DNA of 64,000 bases, from assembly GCA_963807425.1 (NCBI GenBank), contig CAWEBZ010000012.1, positions 581,957-645,956 on the forward strand, read 5' to 3'. Position numbers and translations under genes: made by a program. The notes beneath the pieces are model-generated. The model saw only the letters and a list, made by a program, of their open reading frames with translations. It was not told where the DNA came from and ran no database searches. This document shows, piece after piece, positions 15,506-23,108 of this stretch (position 1 is its first letter; every line of letters starts with the position of its first letter). The DNA comes from VRUE01 sp963807425. Lineage in GTDB: Bacteria > Actinomycetota > Thermoleophilia > Solirubrobacterales > 70-9.

Positions 15506-17715
15506 TTCGCGCATACCGACCGATACGCCGGAAAGATCTTTCGGGTCCGCGCCGGCTGTCGCCTCTCCGTGCAGTTCACAAGAAGAAGGACGAGACCTCG
15601 TACCCCTGAAGCGAAGGCGTTACCCGGAAATAATTCGTCTGGCCGCGACATCCCGACCCCTGCCTCTACGTCACGTTCCGTTGCACTAGGGAATTGCAGC
15701 GAGGTCCAGATGGTTTTCGATCGACCCGGCCATCGCGCTGCCCCCGACCAGTTTCTCGTAGTACGTACCACCCTCGGGCCATTCCCGCGTGTTCACCGTC
15801 AGCGCCCAGTCGATGCCATCGGCTCGAGAGGAGGCATACGTCGCGGCACCAGCGGTACCTCCGGAGCGCGGGCCCGGCGCCCTCGGACCTATGCCGGCGA
15901 CCGAGTGCCGGTGGATGAACCGGACCAGCGTCTCCGCCGAGCAGGCGAGCCCCGCACAACCGGCCGCGACCTCCTTGATCTGTTCGTCGCCCCCGTAGAC
16001 GGCGGGGACCAGTGCCCAGGAGCCGAGGTCCAGAGGATTCGAGCCCAGATTCCTGTCCTCGGCTATCGCCTGCGAGGACGGGCGTTCTGAGGCGCGCGTC
16101 GCGCTCACCACCACCGGCGAGATTCCCTCCGGGTCGAGGACGGCCGCCTTGAGAAAGGTGAGGAAGTCCTGCCCCGTGACCTGCTCGACCACAGCGGTGA
16201 GCAGGAGGTAGTCGTAGTTCGAGTACTCGACCTTCGAGCCAGGGGCGAAGTCGAGGTTCCTTCCGTACATGAAGCGCGCGACGTCCAGCTTGGTGACCGG
16301 GGCGCTCAAGCCGAGGCTTCGTGCGATCGCACGCATCCCGTAGGTGGGGTCCCACTTCCTCTTGTCGTCGCCCCCTTCGTATTTGACCAGCTGTCCCACG
16401 GTTATTTCGTCGCTGCGCGGATCTTTCGGGCTGGAGAAGCCCAGAAGCGGATAGACCCTGGTCGCTGGGGTCAGCTGACCCGAGTCGTAGAGCGCCTGCA
16501 CCGCGGCGGCGGTGAACATCTTGCTGCAGCTCGCGAGCAGGAATACGTCCGTCGGCACGGTCTTGCGGTAGCTCGCCTCGGCCCAGGTGTAACCGCGCGA
16601 CATCCTGATCGCGCCGTTCCTGGCGACCACGAGCTGTGCTGCCCGGACCCCGCAGGCAACCATGAAGTCCTGGATCGTGCGATCGAGGTCGGCCAGTTCG
16701 GGCGGGAACGACCCCGTCCTCCTCGAGATCCGGGGGACCGGGAGGTCCTGGCGAGCGAAGATCGCGGCAAAGCGCGTCCCCGATCCGCTGCCCCCGCCAT
16801 GCAGGCAGATGGGATAGAGCCTGTGTTTTTTCTGCCGGCCCCGTTCGGCCTCGAAGTCGCCCGCGGTCATGTCGTGGCGCGCTACCCAGTCGCCGACGAC
16901 GTCGTCGCGAAAGGAGGCGCAGTACAGCTGGGCGTCGGAGAGCGTGACGAAGGCGGGTCGGTAGCCCGCTAGCTCGTGGCCCGGCAGCTGGGTCAGAGCT
17001 TTGAACTCCTTCTGGTAGGTCGTGCGCGACTCGAGCGGAGCCAGGTTCCACTTGGTGGCGCCGGGGTTTGGGTGCCACACTCCGGCGTAGCGGACTTCTT
17101 CCCCGTCGCCGTAGATCGCAGCCGAGCGCAGGATCAGCCCCCCCTCGCGGGCGATCCGGTCCTTGCAGCGGAAGGCAAGGTCTTCTTTGTCGGTCCCGTT
17201 GATCAACCCGTGGTGTATTTCGCAGTCCCCCAGGCCCTGCTCGGCGACAGCGGCAAAGACTTCGTTCCCGGCGGTGCCGGTCACCGCGATGAGCACCGGT
17301 GCGAACCCGTCGGGTTCGATCCCTTTCAGCCAGTCCTCGAACCCGTTTTCGTCGACCTCGTGCACAGCCACCCAGTGGGGCTGCGGACGATATACCCAGG
17401 CCGCCGCGTACATGCGGGCGGATCCCTCTCCATAGACGCTGAGGGAGATCGGTCGGAACCCCGCCTCACCCAGCAACGCGATCTGGTTCTGGTGCTCGGC
17501 GGCGGGGACGTCGTAGTAGGCGTCGAACTGCATCCGGTCCCACCCTTCTCCCCTGCCCGTAATGGACAGGGCAAATCTAATCGTTCGGCAGACCTTCAGT
17601 CAATGTCAAGAGCCGAAAGGGACGCGTCCGACGGCGGGCACATCAGCGGATCTTTGAAAATTGTCCCCGATGCCCCCCGATTGAGAAGCAACATCTGCCT
17701 CAAACGGCAGAGAAA
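15506..17715. mobile_element. Candidate 2.2-kb tRNA-His mini-island
   Basis: Bounded on the right by the 3' end of tRNA-His and on the left by the copied 3' half. The only gene inside is the 615-residue serine hydrolase on the minus strand. There is no integrase, so it would be either a decayed island or a passenger mobilised in trans. The 182 bases 17534-17715 hold no recognisable gene. Confidence 0.45.
15686..17533 (-). CDS. Beta-lactamase-family serine hydrolase with repeat N-terminal domain (polyglycine-hydrolase-like)
   Basis: The 615-residue product has two halves. Residues 1-275 carry about four degenerate repeats of the form RPISLSVYG...RMYAAAWV..P.W, AAIYGDGEEVRYAGVW, AFVTLSDAQLYCASF and YPICLHGG...TRFAAIF. 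Residues 280-615 are a class C beta-lactamase/DD-peptidase fold with the S-x-x-K nucleophile at 335-338 (SCSK) and a Y-S-N motif (VEYSNYDYLLL). This architecture recalls fungal polyglycine hydrolases and their bacterial relatives, which cut glycine-rich linkers. No signal peptide is evident, so location is unclear. It is the sole cargo of the tRNA-His mini-island. Confidence 0.75.
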   Translation of the reverse strand: MQFDAYYDVPAAEHQNQIALLGEAGFRPISLSVYGEGSARMYAAAWVYRPQPHWVAVHEVDENGFEDWLKGIEPDGFAPVLIAVTGTAGNEVFAAVAEQGLGDCEIHHGLINGTDKEDLAFRCKDRIAREGGLILRSAAIYGDGEEVRYAGVWHPNPGATKWNLAPLESRTTYQKEFKALTQLPGHELAGYRPAFVTLSDAQLYCASFRDDVVGDWVARHDMTAGDFEAERGRQKKHRLYPICLHGGGSGSGTRFAAIFARQDLPVPRISRRTGSFPPELADLDRTIQDFMVACGVRAAQLVVARNGAIRMSRGYTWAEASYRKTVPTDVFLLASCSKMFTAAAVQALYDSGQLTPATRVYPLLGFSSPKDPRSDEITVGQLVKYEGGDDKRKWDPTYGMRAIARSLGLSAPVTKLDVARFMYGRNLDFAPGSKVEYSNYDYLLLTAVVEQVTGQDFLTFLKAAVLDPEGISPVVVSATRASERPSSQAIAEDRNLGSNPLDLGSWALVPAVYGGDEQIKEVAAGCAGLACSAETLVRFIHRHSVAGIGPRAPGPRSGGTAGAATYASSRADGIDWALTVNTREWPEGGTYYEKLVGGSAMAGSIENHLDLAAIP

Positions 17716-17789
17716 GGTGGACGACCGGATTCGAACCGGCGACCGCCTGGACCACAACCAGGAGCTCTACCAACTGAGCTACGTCCACC
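17716..17789 (-). tRNA. tRNA-His (GTG)
   Basis: On the minus strand the molecule begins with the extra G-1 and GTGGACG, has TAGCTCAGTTGGTAGAGC as D-arm, the anticodon loop TTGTGGT (anticodon GTG), GGTTCGAATCC in the T-arm and CGTCCAC plus discriminator C. The G-1:C73 pair is the tRNA-His identity feature. CCA is not encoded. Confidence 0.95.
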
Positions 17790-17802
17790 GCGTGGCTCCA
17801 AT

Positions 17803-18534
17803 CTAGCGGGCCGGAGGGCGATTGGCCGCGACCAGGGCGGCGAAGGCTTGGAGGCCGGGGGTGGTGCGCTCGACCAGCTCTGGCTCGGCGGCTTCGGCGG
17901 CGGCTGGAAGGGCGGCGGCGCCCTTGTCGCCCAGGGCCTCGCAGGCCTCGTGGACCATCTCCGGTACCGCCAGCCAGGCCTCGAGCAGAGCGAAGTCCGC
18001 CTCGAGGTGGAAAAGCACTCCCCAGGCATTGCCGCGGCGGAATGCCTGGTGCTCGGTCCGGGCAGAGCGGGCGAGGGGCTGGGCGCCCTCGGGCAGATCG
18101 AAGACGTCGCCGTGCCAATGCAGGACGGTCGTGCTCGGGGCGAGCGCGCCGAGGACCGGATCGTCGGGGTCAAGGACCTCCACCGGAGCGAAGCCGAGCT
18201 CGGGCTTCTCCCCCGGCCTCACCTCGGCCCCCAGCGCACGCGCAAGCAGCTGCGCGCCAAGGCAGATGCCGAGCACCGGCATCTCGCGGCGCACGGCCTC
18301 GGCGAGCCACTCGCGCTCGGCGCCAAGGGCCGGGTGGCGGTCGGTGTCGTCGACGTTCATCGGGCCGCCCATGACGACGGCACCGGCAACCTCGTCATGG
18401 TTGGGCAGCGCCTGGCCGGCGAGCGGTTTAACGGTGTGCACTACCAGGGACTGGGAGGCATCGAGGATGCGGTGCGGCGTCTCCCAAGGGACGTGCTGAA
18501 TCGCCAGCAGGGTGGGACGGTCGTCCAGGCTCAC
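17803..18534 (-). CDS. Class I glutamine amidotransferase
   Basis: GTG 18534 gives VSLDDRPTLLAIQHVPWETP, the usual start of this stand-alone GATase family (243 residues); the frame extending to 18819 covers the opposite gene. The nucleophile elbow is VLGICLGAQLLARALG with Cys, and the catalytic His and Glu are provided by GVLFHLEAD. Family members are annotated as GMP-synthase-like amidotransferases that hydrolyse glutamine or gamma-glutamyl compounds; the acceptor is unknown. It is divergent from the gene at 18569. Confidence 0.85.
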   Translation of the reverse strand: MSLDDRPTLLAIQHVPWETPHRILDASQSLVVHTVKPLAGQALPNHDEVAGAVVMGGPMNVDDTDRHPALGAEREWLAEAVRREMPVLGICLGAQLLARALGAEVRPGEKPELGFAPVEVLDPDDPVLGALAPSTTVLHWHGDVFDLPEGAQPLARSARTEHQAFRRGNAWGVLFHLEADFALLEAWLAVPEMVHEACEALGDKGAAALPAAAEAAEPELVERTTPGLQAFAALVAANRPPAR

Positions 18535-18568
18535 GGCGATCCAGGCTAGCCGCGATACCGTTGCCGGG

Positions 18569-18814
18569 ATGTCGAAGCGACGCCTCGCGATCTTCCGGCC
18601 GCAGGCCCCGGCCGCGACGGCCATCGGGGCGCAGGCTCGCGGCGCCGTCGCGATCGGGGCGCTTGCCGTCGGCGCCGCAGCGGTCGGCGGCTTTGCGATC
18701 GGGCGGCTCAGCGTCGGTCGCCTGGCTGTTGGACGGGCCAAGTTCGGCAAGCTGAAGGTCGACGAGCTCGAGGTCGGGCGGCTGACCGTCCACGAGCGGA
18801 CGCCCGAGGCGTGA
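18569..18814 (+). CDS. Small Ala/Gly-repeat protein
   Basis: An 81-residue product from ATG 18569. After a basic start (MSKRRLAIFRPQ) it has a run of five-residue steps of the type AIGALAVGAAAVGG FAIGRLSVGRLAVGR ending VDELEVGRLTV. The strict A/V-I/V-G periodicity looks like a small beta-solenoid or amphipathic sheet. Its stop overlaps the GTG of the next gene (GTGA), so they are coupled. Similar short proteins occur in actinobacteria, but I know no function. Confidence 0.6.
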   Translation: MSKRRLAIFRPQAPAATAIGAQARGAVAIGALAVGAAAVGGFAIGRLSVGRLAVGRAKFGKLKVDELEVGRLTVHERTPEA

Positions 18815-19806
18815 AGCACGCAACGCTGCTCGTCGCCTTCTCGGTGCTGCTCGGGGGAGCGGCGCTGCTCGGTGCCGGTCCGAGCGCCGCCGTCGGTCCC
18901 TACCCCGACCTCGGCTCCTGCCCGGTCTTCCCCGACCCGCCCGCGGACCTTCCGGCCAACGCTCCCTCGCTACCGAACCAGGCTGCCTGGAACCAGGACA
19001 TCTCGAAGACGCCCGTCGCCGCCAACTCAGCCGCGGTTATCTCCTACATCAACGCCAACGGAGGTGACCACCTCCACCCTGACTTTGGCTCACCCCGCGA
19101 ATACGGCTTCCCCTACGCGGTCGTCAGCGCCGGCCAGCGCAAGCTGCCGATTCGCTACACCGCCTACGGCAGCGAGAGCGACCGCGGGCCGTTCCCAGTG
19201 CCAAAGGGGGCGCCGGTCGAGGGTGGCCAGGGCAGCGACGGGGACCGCCACGTGCTGGTCGTCGACCGCTCCAGCTGCGTCCTCTACGAGCTCTACAGGA
19301 GCTTCTTCCAGGGCGGCGGAGGCGCACACTGGAATGCTGACTCGGGAGCCCGCTGGGACTTGAACTCGACCGCCGGCCGTCCCGACTCCTGGACCTCCGC
19401 CGACGCCGCCGGCCTGCCGATCTTCCCCGGCCTGGTCCGCTACGACGAGGTCGCCGCGGGACAGCTGGACCACGCGATTCGGGTCACCTTCGAGAGCACC
19501 CGCGACGCTTGGGTCCACCCCGCCTCGCACTGCGCCGGCGACACCTCGAGCGCCAACGCTCCGGCGATGGGCACACGGCTGCGGCTCAAGGTCGGCTACG
19601 GCCTCGGCGGCTTCAGCGGCGGCGCCAAGACGATCGCCGAAGCATTGAAGCGCTACGGGATGATCGTCGCCGACAACGGCTCGAACTGGTTCTTCAGCGG
19701 CAGCAGCGATCGCCGCTGGGACGACGAGAACCTGAACCAGCTGAAGCAGATCCCCGGCAGCGCCTTCCAGGTGGTGCGCAGTGCCGCACGAGCGCACGTC
19801 TGTTAG
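18811..19806 (+). CDS. Conserved secreted protein of unknown function
   Basis: A 331-residue product from GTG 18811 with a signal peptide (LLVAFSVLLGGAALLGAGPSAAV). The mature part shows FPDPPADLPANAPSLPNQAAWNQ, DRHVLVVDRSSCVLYELY, WVHPASHCAGDTSS, PAMGTRLRLKV and MIVADNGSNWFFSG, a set of conserved blocks I associate with a secreted family found in Actinobacteria and Acidobacteria. Conserved Asp, His and Asn residues hint at a glycan-binding or hydrolytic fold but no known active site is clear. Its end meets the convergent gene at 19803. Confidence 0.65.
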   Translation: MKHATLLVAFSVLLGGAALLGAGPSAAVGPYPDLGSCPVFPDPPADLPANAPSLPNQAAWNQDISKTPVAANSAAVISYINANGGDHLHPDFGSPREYGFPYAVVSAGQRKLPIRYTAYGSESDRGPFPVPKGAPVEGGQGSDGDRHVLVVDRSSCVLYELYRSFFQGGGGAHWNADSGARWDLNSTAGRPDSWTSADAAGLPIFPGLVRYDEVAAGQLDHAIRVTFESTRDAWVHPASHCAGDTSSANAPAMGTRLRLKVGYGLGGFSGGAKTIAEALKRYGMIVADNGSNWFFSGSSDRRWDDENLNQLKQIPGSAFQVVRSAARAHVC

Positions 19807-20399
19807 TCACCGAGTCGAATATGGCGGAACCCCGCCCGCAGCCGCGAGCTCAGTTCCGCCACCGCTTCGCCGTCCTCGTCCTCGGAGCGCCCGCTGATCA
19901 GCACCACCTCGGTGGCGGGGAAGCTCTGCAGCTGGTCCTCGACCGCCTGCACGACGTCCTCGTCGCCCACCCGGGCATCCGCCGCGATCCCCGCCTTGGC
20001 CAGCGCCGCAATGGTGGCGACCAGGCTCTGCTGCGCCCCGTGCCGGGCCGACTCGACGTCGGATGCCCAGCGGTCGAGGAAGCCGATCCTGGCCGGCACC
20101 AGCACCCGCACCTCCTCGCTCTCCCCAGCCTCGCGGAGCTCGGCCGCAGCCGCGATCCGCGCCACGTCGGCGGGATCCTCGATCGCGGTCGTGGCGACGA
20201 GGAGAACGTGACGACGGCGGTCCGCCGCCGGAGCCGACACGATCGGGCCCAGGGGCCTTGCCCGCGCCGCGATCGCGAGGATCGACACCGTGACGAGGGC
20301 ACCCACAGCAACGCCAACCCCCGGCCCGCCGGTCAGGAAGGCCGCGACGATCGGAACCACGATGACAGCGACGATCAGCGGCAGCTTCCATGGAGCCAT
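19803..20399 (-). CDS. Membrane-anchored universal-stress-like protein
   Basis: About 198 residues from ATG 20399. Two hydrophobic segments (LPLIVAVIVVPIVAAFL and GVGVAVGALVTVSILAIAA) are followed by a USP/Rossmann-like domain: RHVLLVATTAIED, VRVLVPA, an acidic helix, and a C-terminal ATEVVLISGR. The same architecture recurs at 55608-56258 next to the oxidase operon, and the soluble tandem version is at 56903-57778, so the window carries three related proteins. Nucleotide binding is possible; a membrane stress or energy sensor is an inference. Confidence 0.6.
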   Translation of the reverse strand: MAPWKLPLIVAVIVVPIVAAFLTGGPGVGVAVGALVTVSILAIAARARPLGPIVSAPAADRRRHVLLVATTAIEDPADVARIAAAAELREAGESEEVRVLVPARIGFLDRWASDVESARHGAQQSLVATIAALAKAGIAADARVGDEDVVQAVEDQLQSFPATEVVLISGRSEDEDGEAVAELSSRLRAGFRHIRLGD

Positions 20400-20414
20400 A
20401 TGCAAAGGCTGGCA

Positions 20415-20442
20415 CGCGGCGACCCCCGAAGGGGACGCCGCG
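20415..20442. terminator. Hairpin between minus-strand genes
   Basis: CGCGGCG pairs with CGCCGCG around an inner CCCC-GAA-GGGG stem. There is no T-run on either side, so it may be a factor-dependent stop or mRNA-stability hairpin after the 44-residue membrane gene. Confidence 0.35.
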
Positions 20443-20469
20443 ACCGTAACTCAGGCCATTGCCGCCGGC

Positions 20470-20604
20470 CTAGACACGTCGGGTGCGTATCCGGGGCAGC
20501 AACAGCATTGCCAGCCCGATCAGGATCACGATGATCCCAAGTATGTAGTTGACGAGAAGCGCCAACACGATCCCGATCACAATCAGCACTATTGATAGCT
20601 CCAT
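20470..20604 (-). CDS. Small two-helix membrane protein
   Basis: 44 residues: MELSIVLIVIGIVLALLVNY, then ILGIIVILIGLAMLLLPRIR and a basic tail. The VNYILGIIVILIG hairpin-of-helices pattern is widespread as a tiny conserved membrane protein in actinobacteria. It opens a run of very short membrane proteins between 20.4 and 22.1 kb. Confidence 0.6.
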   Translation of the reverse strand: MELSIVLIVIGIVLALLVNYILGIIVILIGLAMLLLPRIRTRRV

Positions 20605-20939
20605 GGCCCATGGGTACCCCCGGCCTGGAAAATAAAACCCGAGGTTCAGCCGCGGGTGCCGCCCCCCTTGGCGAGGAACGCCCAGGGAGGCCTAGTTGAT
20701 GGCGACCAGCTACCTGGGTCGCCCCTGAGAAATCCGCCGTTCTCCCGTTGTTGGCCTGAGTCTCGATCTAAGAATTTCCCGCGGTGGTGGGTGCCGGTGG
20801 TTTGGTCCTCGCCAAATGGGTAGGAAAGTCGATCAGGTGAGAGGTTGAGGTTGACGGTTGCGTTGCACGGCTCTCTGAGCTCAAGGGCGACGCGGGCCGG
20901 TTGCAGTTGCCGCCGCCCTAACGAAAAGGGGAGAAATAG
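20605..20939. other. Gene-free stretch
   Basis: No open frame with recognisable protein character. A purine-rich ribosome site (GGGGAGAAATAG) at its right end serves the gene at 20940; the promoter for the small-membrane-protein run is presumably here, but I see no convincing -35/-10 pair. Confidence 0.4.
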
Positions 20940-21320
20940 ATGTCCACTGTGTTGATCGTTGTCATCGTGTTCGTCATTCTGGCCCTGGCCGCTGGCGTGG
21001 TCGCGCTCGCCCGGCGTGCGAAAGAGCGGCGGCGCCTCGAAAGAGAGCGATTGGCCGAACAGGCGGAGTCCCACCGCGAGGAGGCACAGACCCGGGCCTC
21101 CAAGGCGACCAGCCTCTCCGAGGAGGAGCAGGCCAAGCGGGCCGAGGCCACAAAGGAGGCTGAGGCGGCCAAGGTGGCCGAGCAGGTCGCCGAGGAACAC
21201 CGAAGCCGCGCCGACCAACTGGCCGAGGAGTCGGAGGGAGCCGCCGCGCGCAGCGAGCGCGAGCGCGAGCGCGCCCGTCGCCATGGCCAGAAAGCAGACG
21301 AGATCGAGGAGGACCTATGA
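20940..21320 (+). CDS. Membrane-anchored coiled-coil protein
   Basis: 126 residues from ATG 20940, with GGGGAGAA just upstream. One N-terminal transmembrane helix (VLIVVIVFVILALAAGVVAL) is followed by about 95 residues of nearly pure E/A/K/R coiled coil (RRRLERERLAEQAESHREEA onward). Relatives in actinobacteria are small envelope proteins of unknown role. Same-strand small genes follow at 21352, 21650 and 21737, probably one operon. Confidence 0.65.
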   Translation: MSTVLIVVIVFVILALAAGVVALARRAKERRRLERERLAEQAESHREEAQTRASKATSLSEEEQAKRAEATKEAEAAKVAEQVAEEHRSRADQLAEESEGAAARSERERERARRHGQKADEIEEDL

Positions 21321-21351
21321 ACCACGACCACCCGGTCCGAAAGGCGGACCG

Positions 21352-21594
21352 ATGCTAATCGCCGGCGTAATTGCCCTCTGCATCCTGCTCGCGATCCTTG
21401 GCTTCTTGCTGCCGCGGCTCTCCGACCATGCCCGACGAGGTGCCGACAAGGGCTTCTCGGCCGGCGCCAGGGCGGGCTCAAAGGCCCCGGGACCGATCGG
21501 CCGCCTGCTCTCGAAATCGTTCGGCACCTCCCAGCGCGCCGCCGACAAGAGTCATACCGCCGGAAAGAAGGCGCGTTTCAAGTCGCCGTTCTGA
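21352..21594 (+). CDS. Small membrane protein with basic tail
   Basis: 80 residues from ATG 21352: a single N-terminal helix (MLIAGVIALCILLAILGFLL) and a basic, glycine- and serine-rich tail (ADKGFSAGARAGSKAPGP ... KKARFKSPF). It lies 31 bases after the coiled-coil gene. Nothing catalytic; probably a membrane-associated structural or stress protein. Confidence 0.55.
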   Translation: MLIAGVIALCILLAILGFLLPRLSDHARRGADKGFSAGARAGSKAPGPIGRLLSKSFGTSQRAADKSHTAGKKARFKSPF

Positions 21595-21649
21595 GTCCTC
21601 CTCCTGCACTTTCCCACTAAACAAACGCAAACCCGGACAAGGAGCTCAA

Positions 21650-21724
21650 TTGAGCATCGTAGGAATTCTCATAGTCATCATCCTGATCCTGCTCGCCATC
21701 TATCTCTTCCGTCGGGTCTTCTAG
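21650..21724 (+). CDS. 24-residue membrane peptide
   Basis: TTG 21650 is preceded at five bases by AAGGAG, a strong ribosome site. The product MSIVGILIVIILILLAIYLF ends RRVF: one hydrophobic helix and a short basic end. It resembles the DUF3309 style of tiny hydrophobic peptides, but at this length homology cannot be judged by eye. Confidence 0.45.
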   Translation: MSIVGILIVIILILLAIYLFRRVF

Positions 21725-21736
21725 GGGGCGAGGAAT

Positions 21737-22006
21737 ATGACCTTTGCAGGAAGCATTTTCCTGATCGCGGTGGGCGCGATCCTGCGCTTCGCCACCCATT
21801 TCCACGTCAAGGGCCTGGACCTAAAGACGATCGGGGTGATCCTGATGATCGTCGGCGTCGTCGGTCTGGTCATCGCAATCTGGCAGTGGGCGGTCTGGTC
21901 TCGTCGCTCGAGACAGGCCGAGGTCTTGGTTGACGACCGCCGGGCGGTGGATGCGAGGTATCAACAGCCGCCGCCCGAGGAGTACCACGGCCAACCGCGG
22001 CCCTAA
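21737..22006 (+). CDS. DUF6458-like membrane protein
   Basis: 89 residues from ATG 21737 with GAGGAAT just before. Two transmembrane helices, SIFLIAVGAILRFA and TIGVILMIVGVVGLVIAIW, separated by HVKGLDLKT, match the DUF6458 signature as I remember it. A polar Pro/Gln-rich tail follows. It ends the run of small membrane genes; function unknown. Confidence 0.7.
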   Translation: MTFAGSIFLIAVGAILRFATHFHVKGLDLKTIGVILMIVGVVGLVIAIWQWAVWSRRSRQAEVLVDDRRAVDARYQQPPPEEYHGQPRP

Positions 22007-22027
22007 GAGGACCGGCCGAGCGAGACT

Positions 22028-22120
22028 TCAGGAGACTCTTGAAATCAAGAAGATCCCCGCGATAGACACGCCGGCGAGCAGAGCGAGTGCGATATCTGTT
22101 CGACGTTCCGAATCGGTCAT
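22028..22120 (-). CDS. Possible 30-residue membrane peptide
   Basis: MTDSERRTDIALALLAGVSI then AGIFLISRVS: a charged start and one hydrophobic helix. The ribosome site (AAGG) is weak. It lies antisense to no known gene, between the DUF6458 gene and tRNA-Arg. Real but unproven. Confidence 0.3.
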   Translation of the reverse strand: MTDSERRTDIALALLAGVSIAGIFLISRVS

Positions 22121-22160
22121 GTGCCTTGTAAACACGACGGACTCCGAAGCGATGCTGTAA

Positions 22161-22233
22161 CGCCCCCGGCTGGATTCGAACCAGCGACCATCGGCTTAGA
22201 AGGCCGGTGCTCTGTCCACTGAGCTACGGGGGC
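22161..22233 (-). tRNA. tRNA-Arg (TCT)
   Basis: On the minus strand: acceptor GCCCCCG, TAGCTCAGTGGACAGAGC D-arm, anticodon loop CTTCTAA (anticodon TCT), GGTTCGAATCC T-arm, CGGGGGC and discriminator G. No CCA encoded. Confidence 0.95.
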
Positions 22234-22286
22234 GGGTGCGCCCTAGATTAGGCCCTGGCAAGCGGGATCGCGTAGCATCGCCGCCG

Positions 22287-23087
22287 ATGCCGAGCGTCGA
22301 TGCATCGGGGACGGAGCTGCACTACCTTCGCGCCGGCGAAGGAGAGCCGATGCTCCTGATCCAGGGGATGAGCGCCACCCACATGACCTGGGGCCGGCCC
22401 TTCCTCGACCAGCTCGAGCAGAGCTTCGAGTGCATCGTCTTCGACAACCGCGGCATGGGCCTCTCGGGACACGCCGAGCTGCCCTTCACGACCGCCGACC
22501 TAGCCGTCGACACCGTCGGGCTGCTCGACACGCTGGAGCTCGAGAGCGCCCACGTGGTCGGGATCTCGATGGGCGGAATGATCGCCCAGGAGCTGGCCCT
22601 CGCCCACCCGGAGCGCATCCGCACCCTCACCATCGGCGCCAGCTACTGCGGCGGCCCGGAGGGGACGCTGATGGCCCGCGAGGACCTCGAACTGCTCGGC
22701 ACCGCCTTCGCCTCTGGCGAGCGCGAACAGGTCTTCCGAGCGATGTGGGAGATCAACCTCTCCCCCGGCTTCCGCGAGGACGACAGCCGCTTCGCGCCGT
22801 TCGCCGAGATGGCCTCCGCGCTACCCGCTCCGCAAGCGGTGATCCTGCAGCAGATGCGCGCCTGCGGGGACCACGACACCGCCGACCGGCTGGAGCAGAT
22901 CTCGCTCCCCACCCTGGTCATCCACGGCGATGCCGACCGCCTGCTCGGGCCGAACAACGGTCGTGAGATCGCCTCACTGATCCCCGCCCGCCTGGAGATG
23001 CTCGAGGGCGTCGGTCACATGTTCTGGTGGGAGCAGCCGGAGCGCGCCGCCGCACTGATCCGCGAGCACGCCCTCGCCCCGGTCTGA
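22287..23087 (+). CDS. Alpha/beta hydrolase
   Basis: 266 residues from ATG 22287 (MPSVDASGTELHYLRAGEGE). It has the alpha/beta hydrolase order: oxyanion segment LLIQGMSATHMTW, DNRGMGLSG, nucleophile elbow GISMGGMIAQE with Ser, acid LVIHGDADRLLG and His in GVGHMFWWEQPE. The family includes esterases and C-C hydrolases; substrate unknown. It starts 54 bases after tRNA-Arg and has its own promoter presumably between. Confidence 0.85.
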   Translation: MPSVDASGTELHYLRAGEGEPMLLIQGMSATHMTWGRPFLDQLEQSFECIVFDNRGMGLSGHAELPFTTADLAVDTVGLLDTLELESAHVVGISMGGMIAQELALAHPERIRTLTIGASYCGGPEGTLMAREDLELLGTAFASGEREQVFRAMWEINLSPGFREDDSRFAPFAEMASALPAPQAVILQQMRACGDHDTADRLEQISLPTLVIHGDADRLLGPNNGREIASLIPARLEMLEGVGHMFWWEQPERAAALIREHALAPV

Positions 23088-23108
23088 GCCCGGGGCGGGT
23101 CTCGCCCC

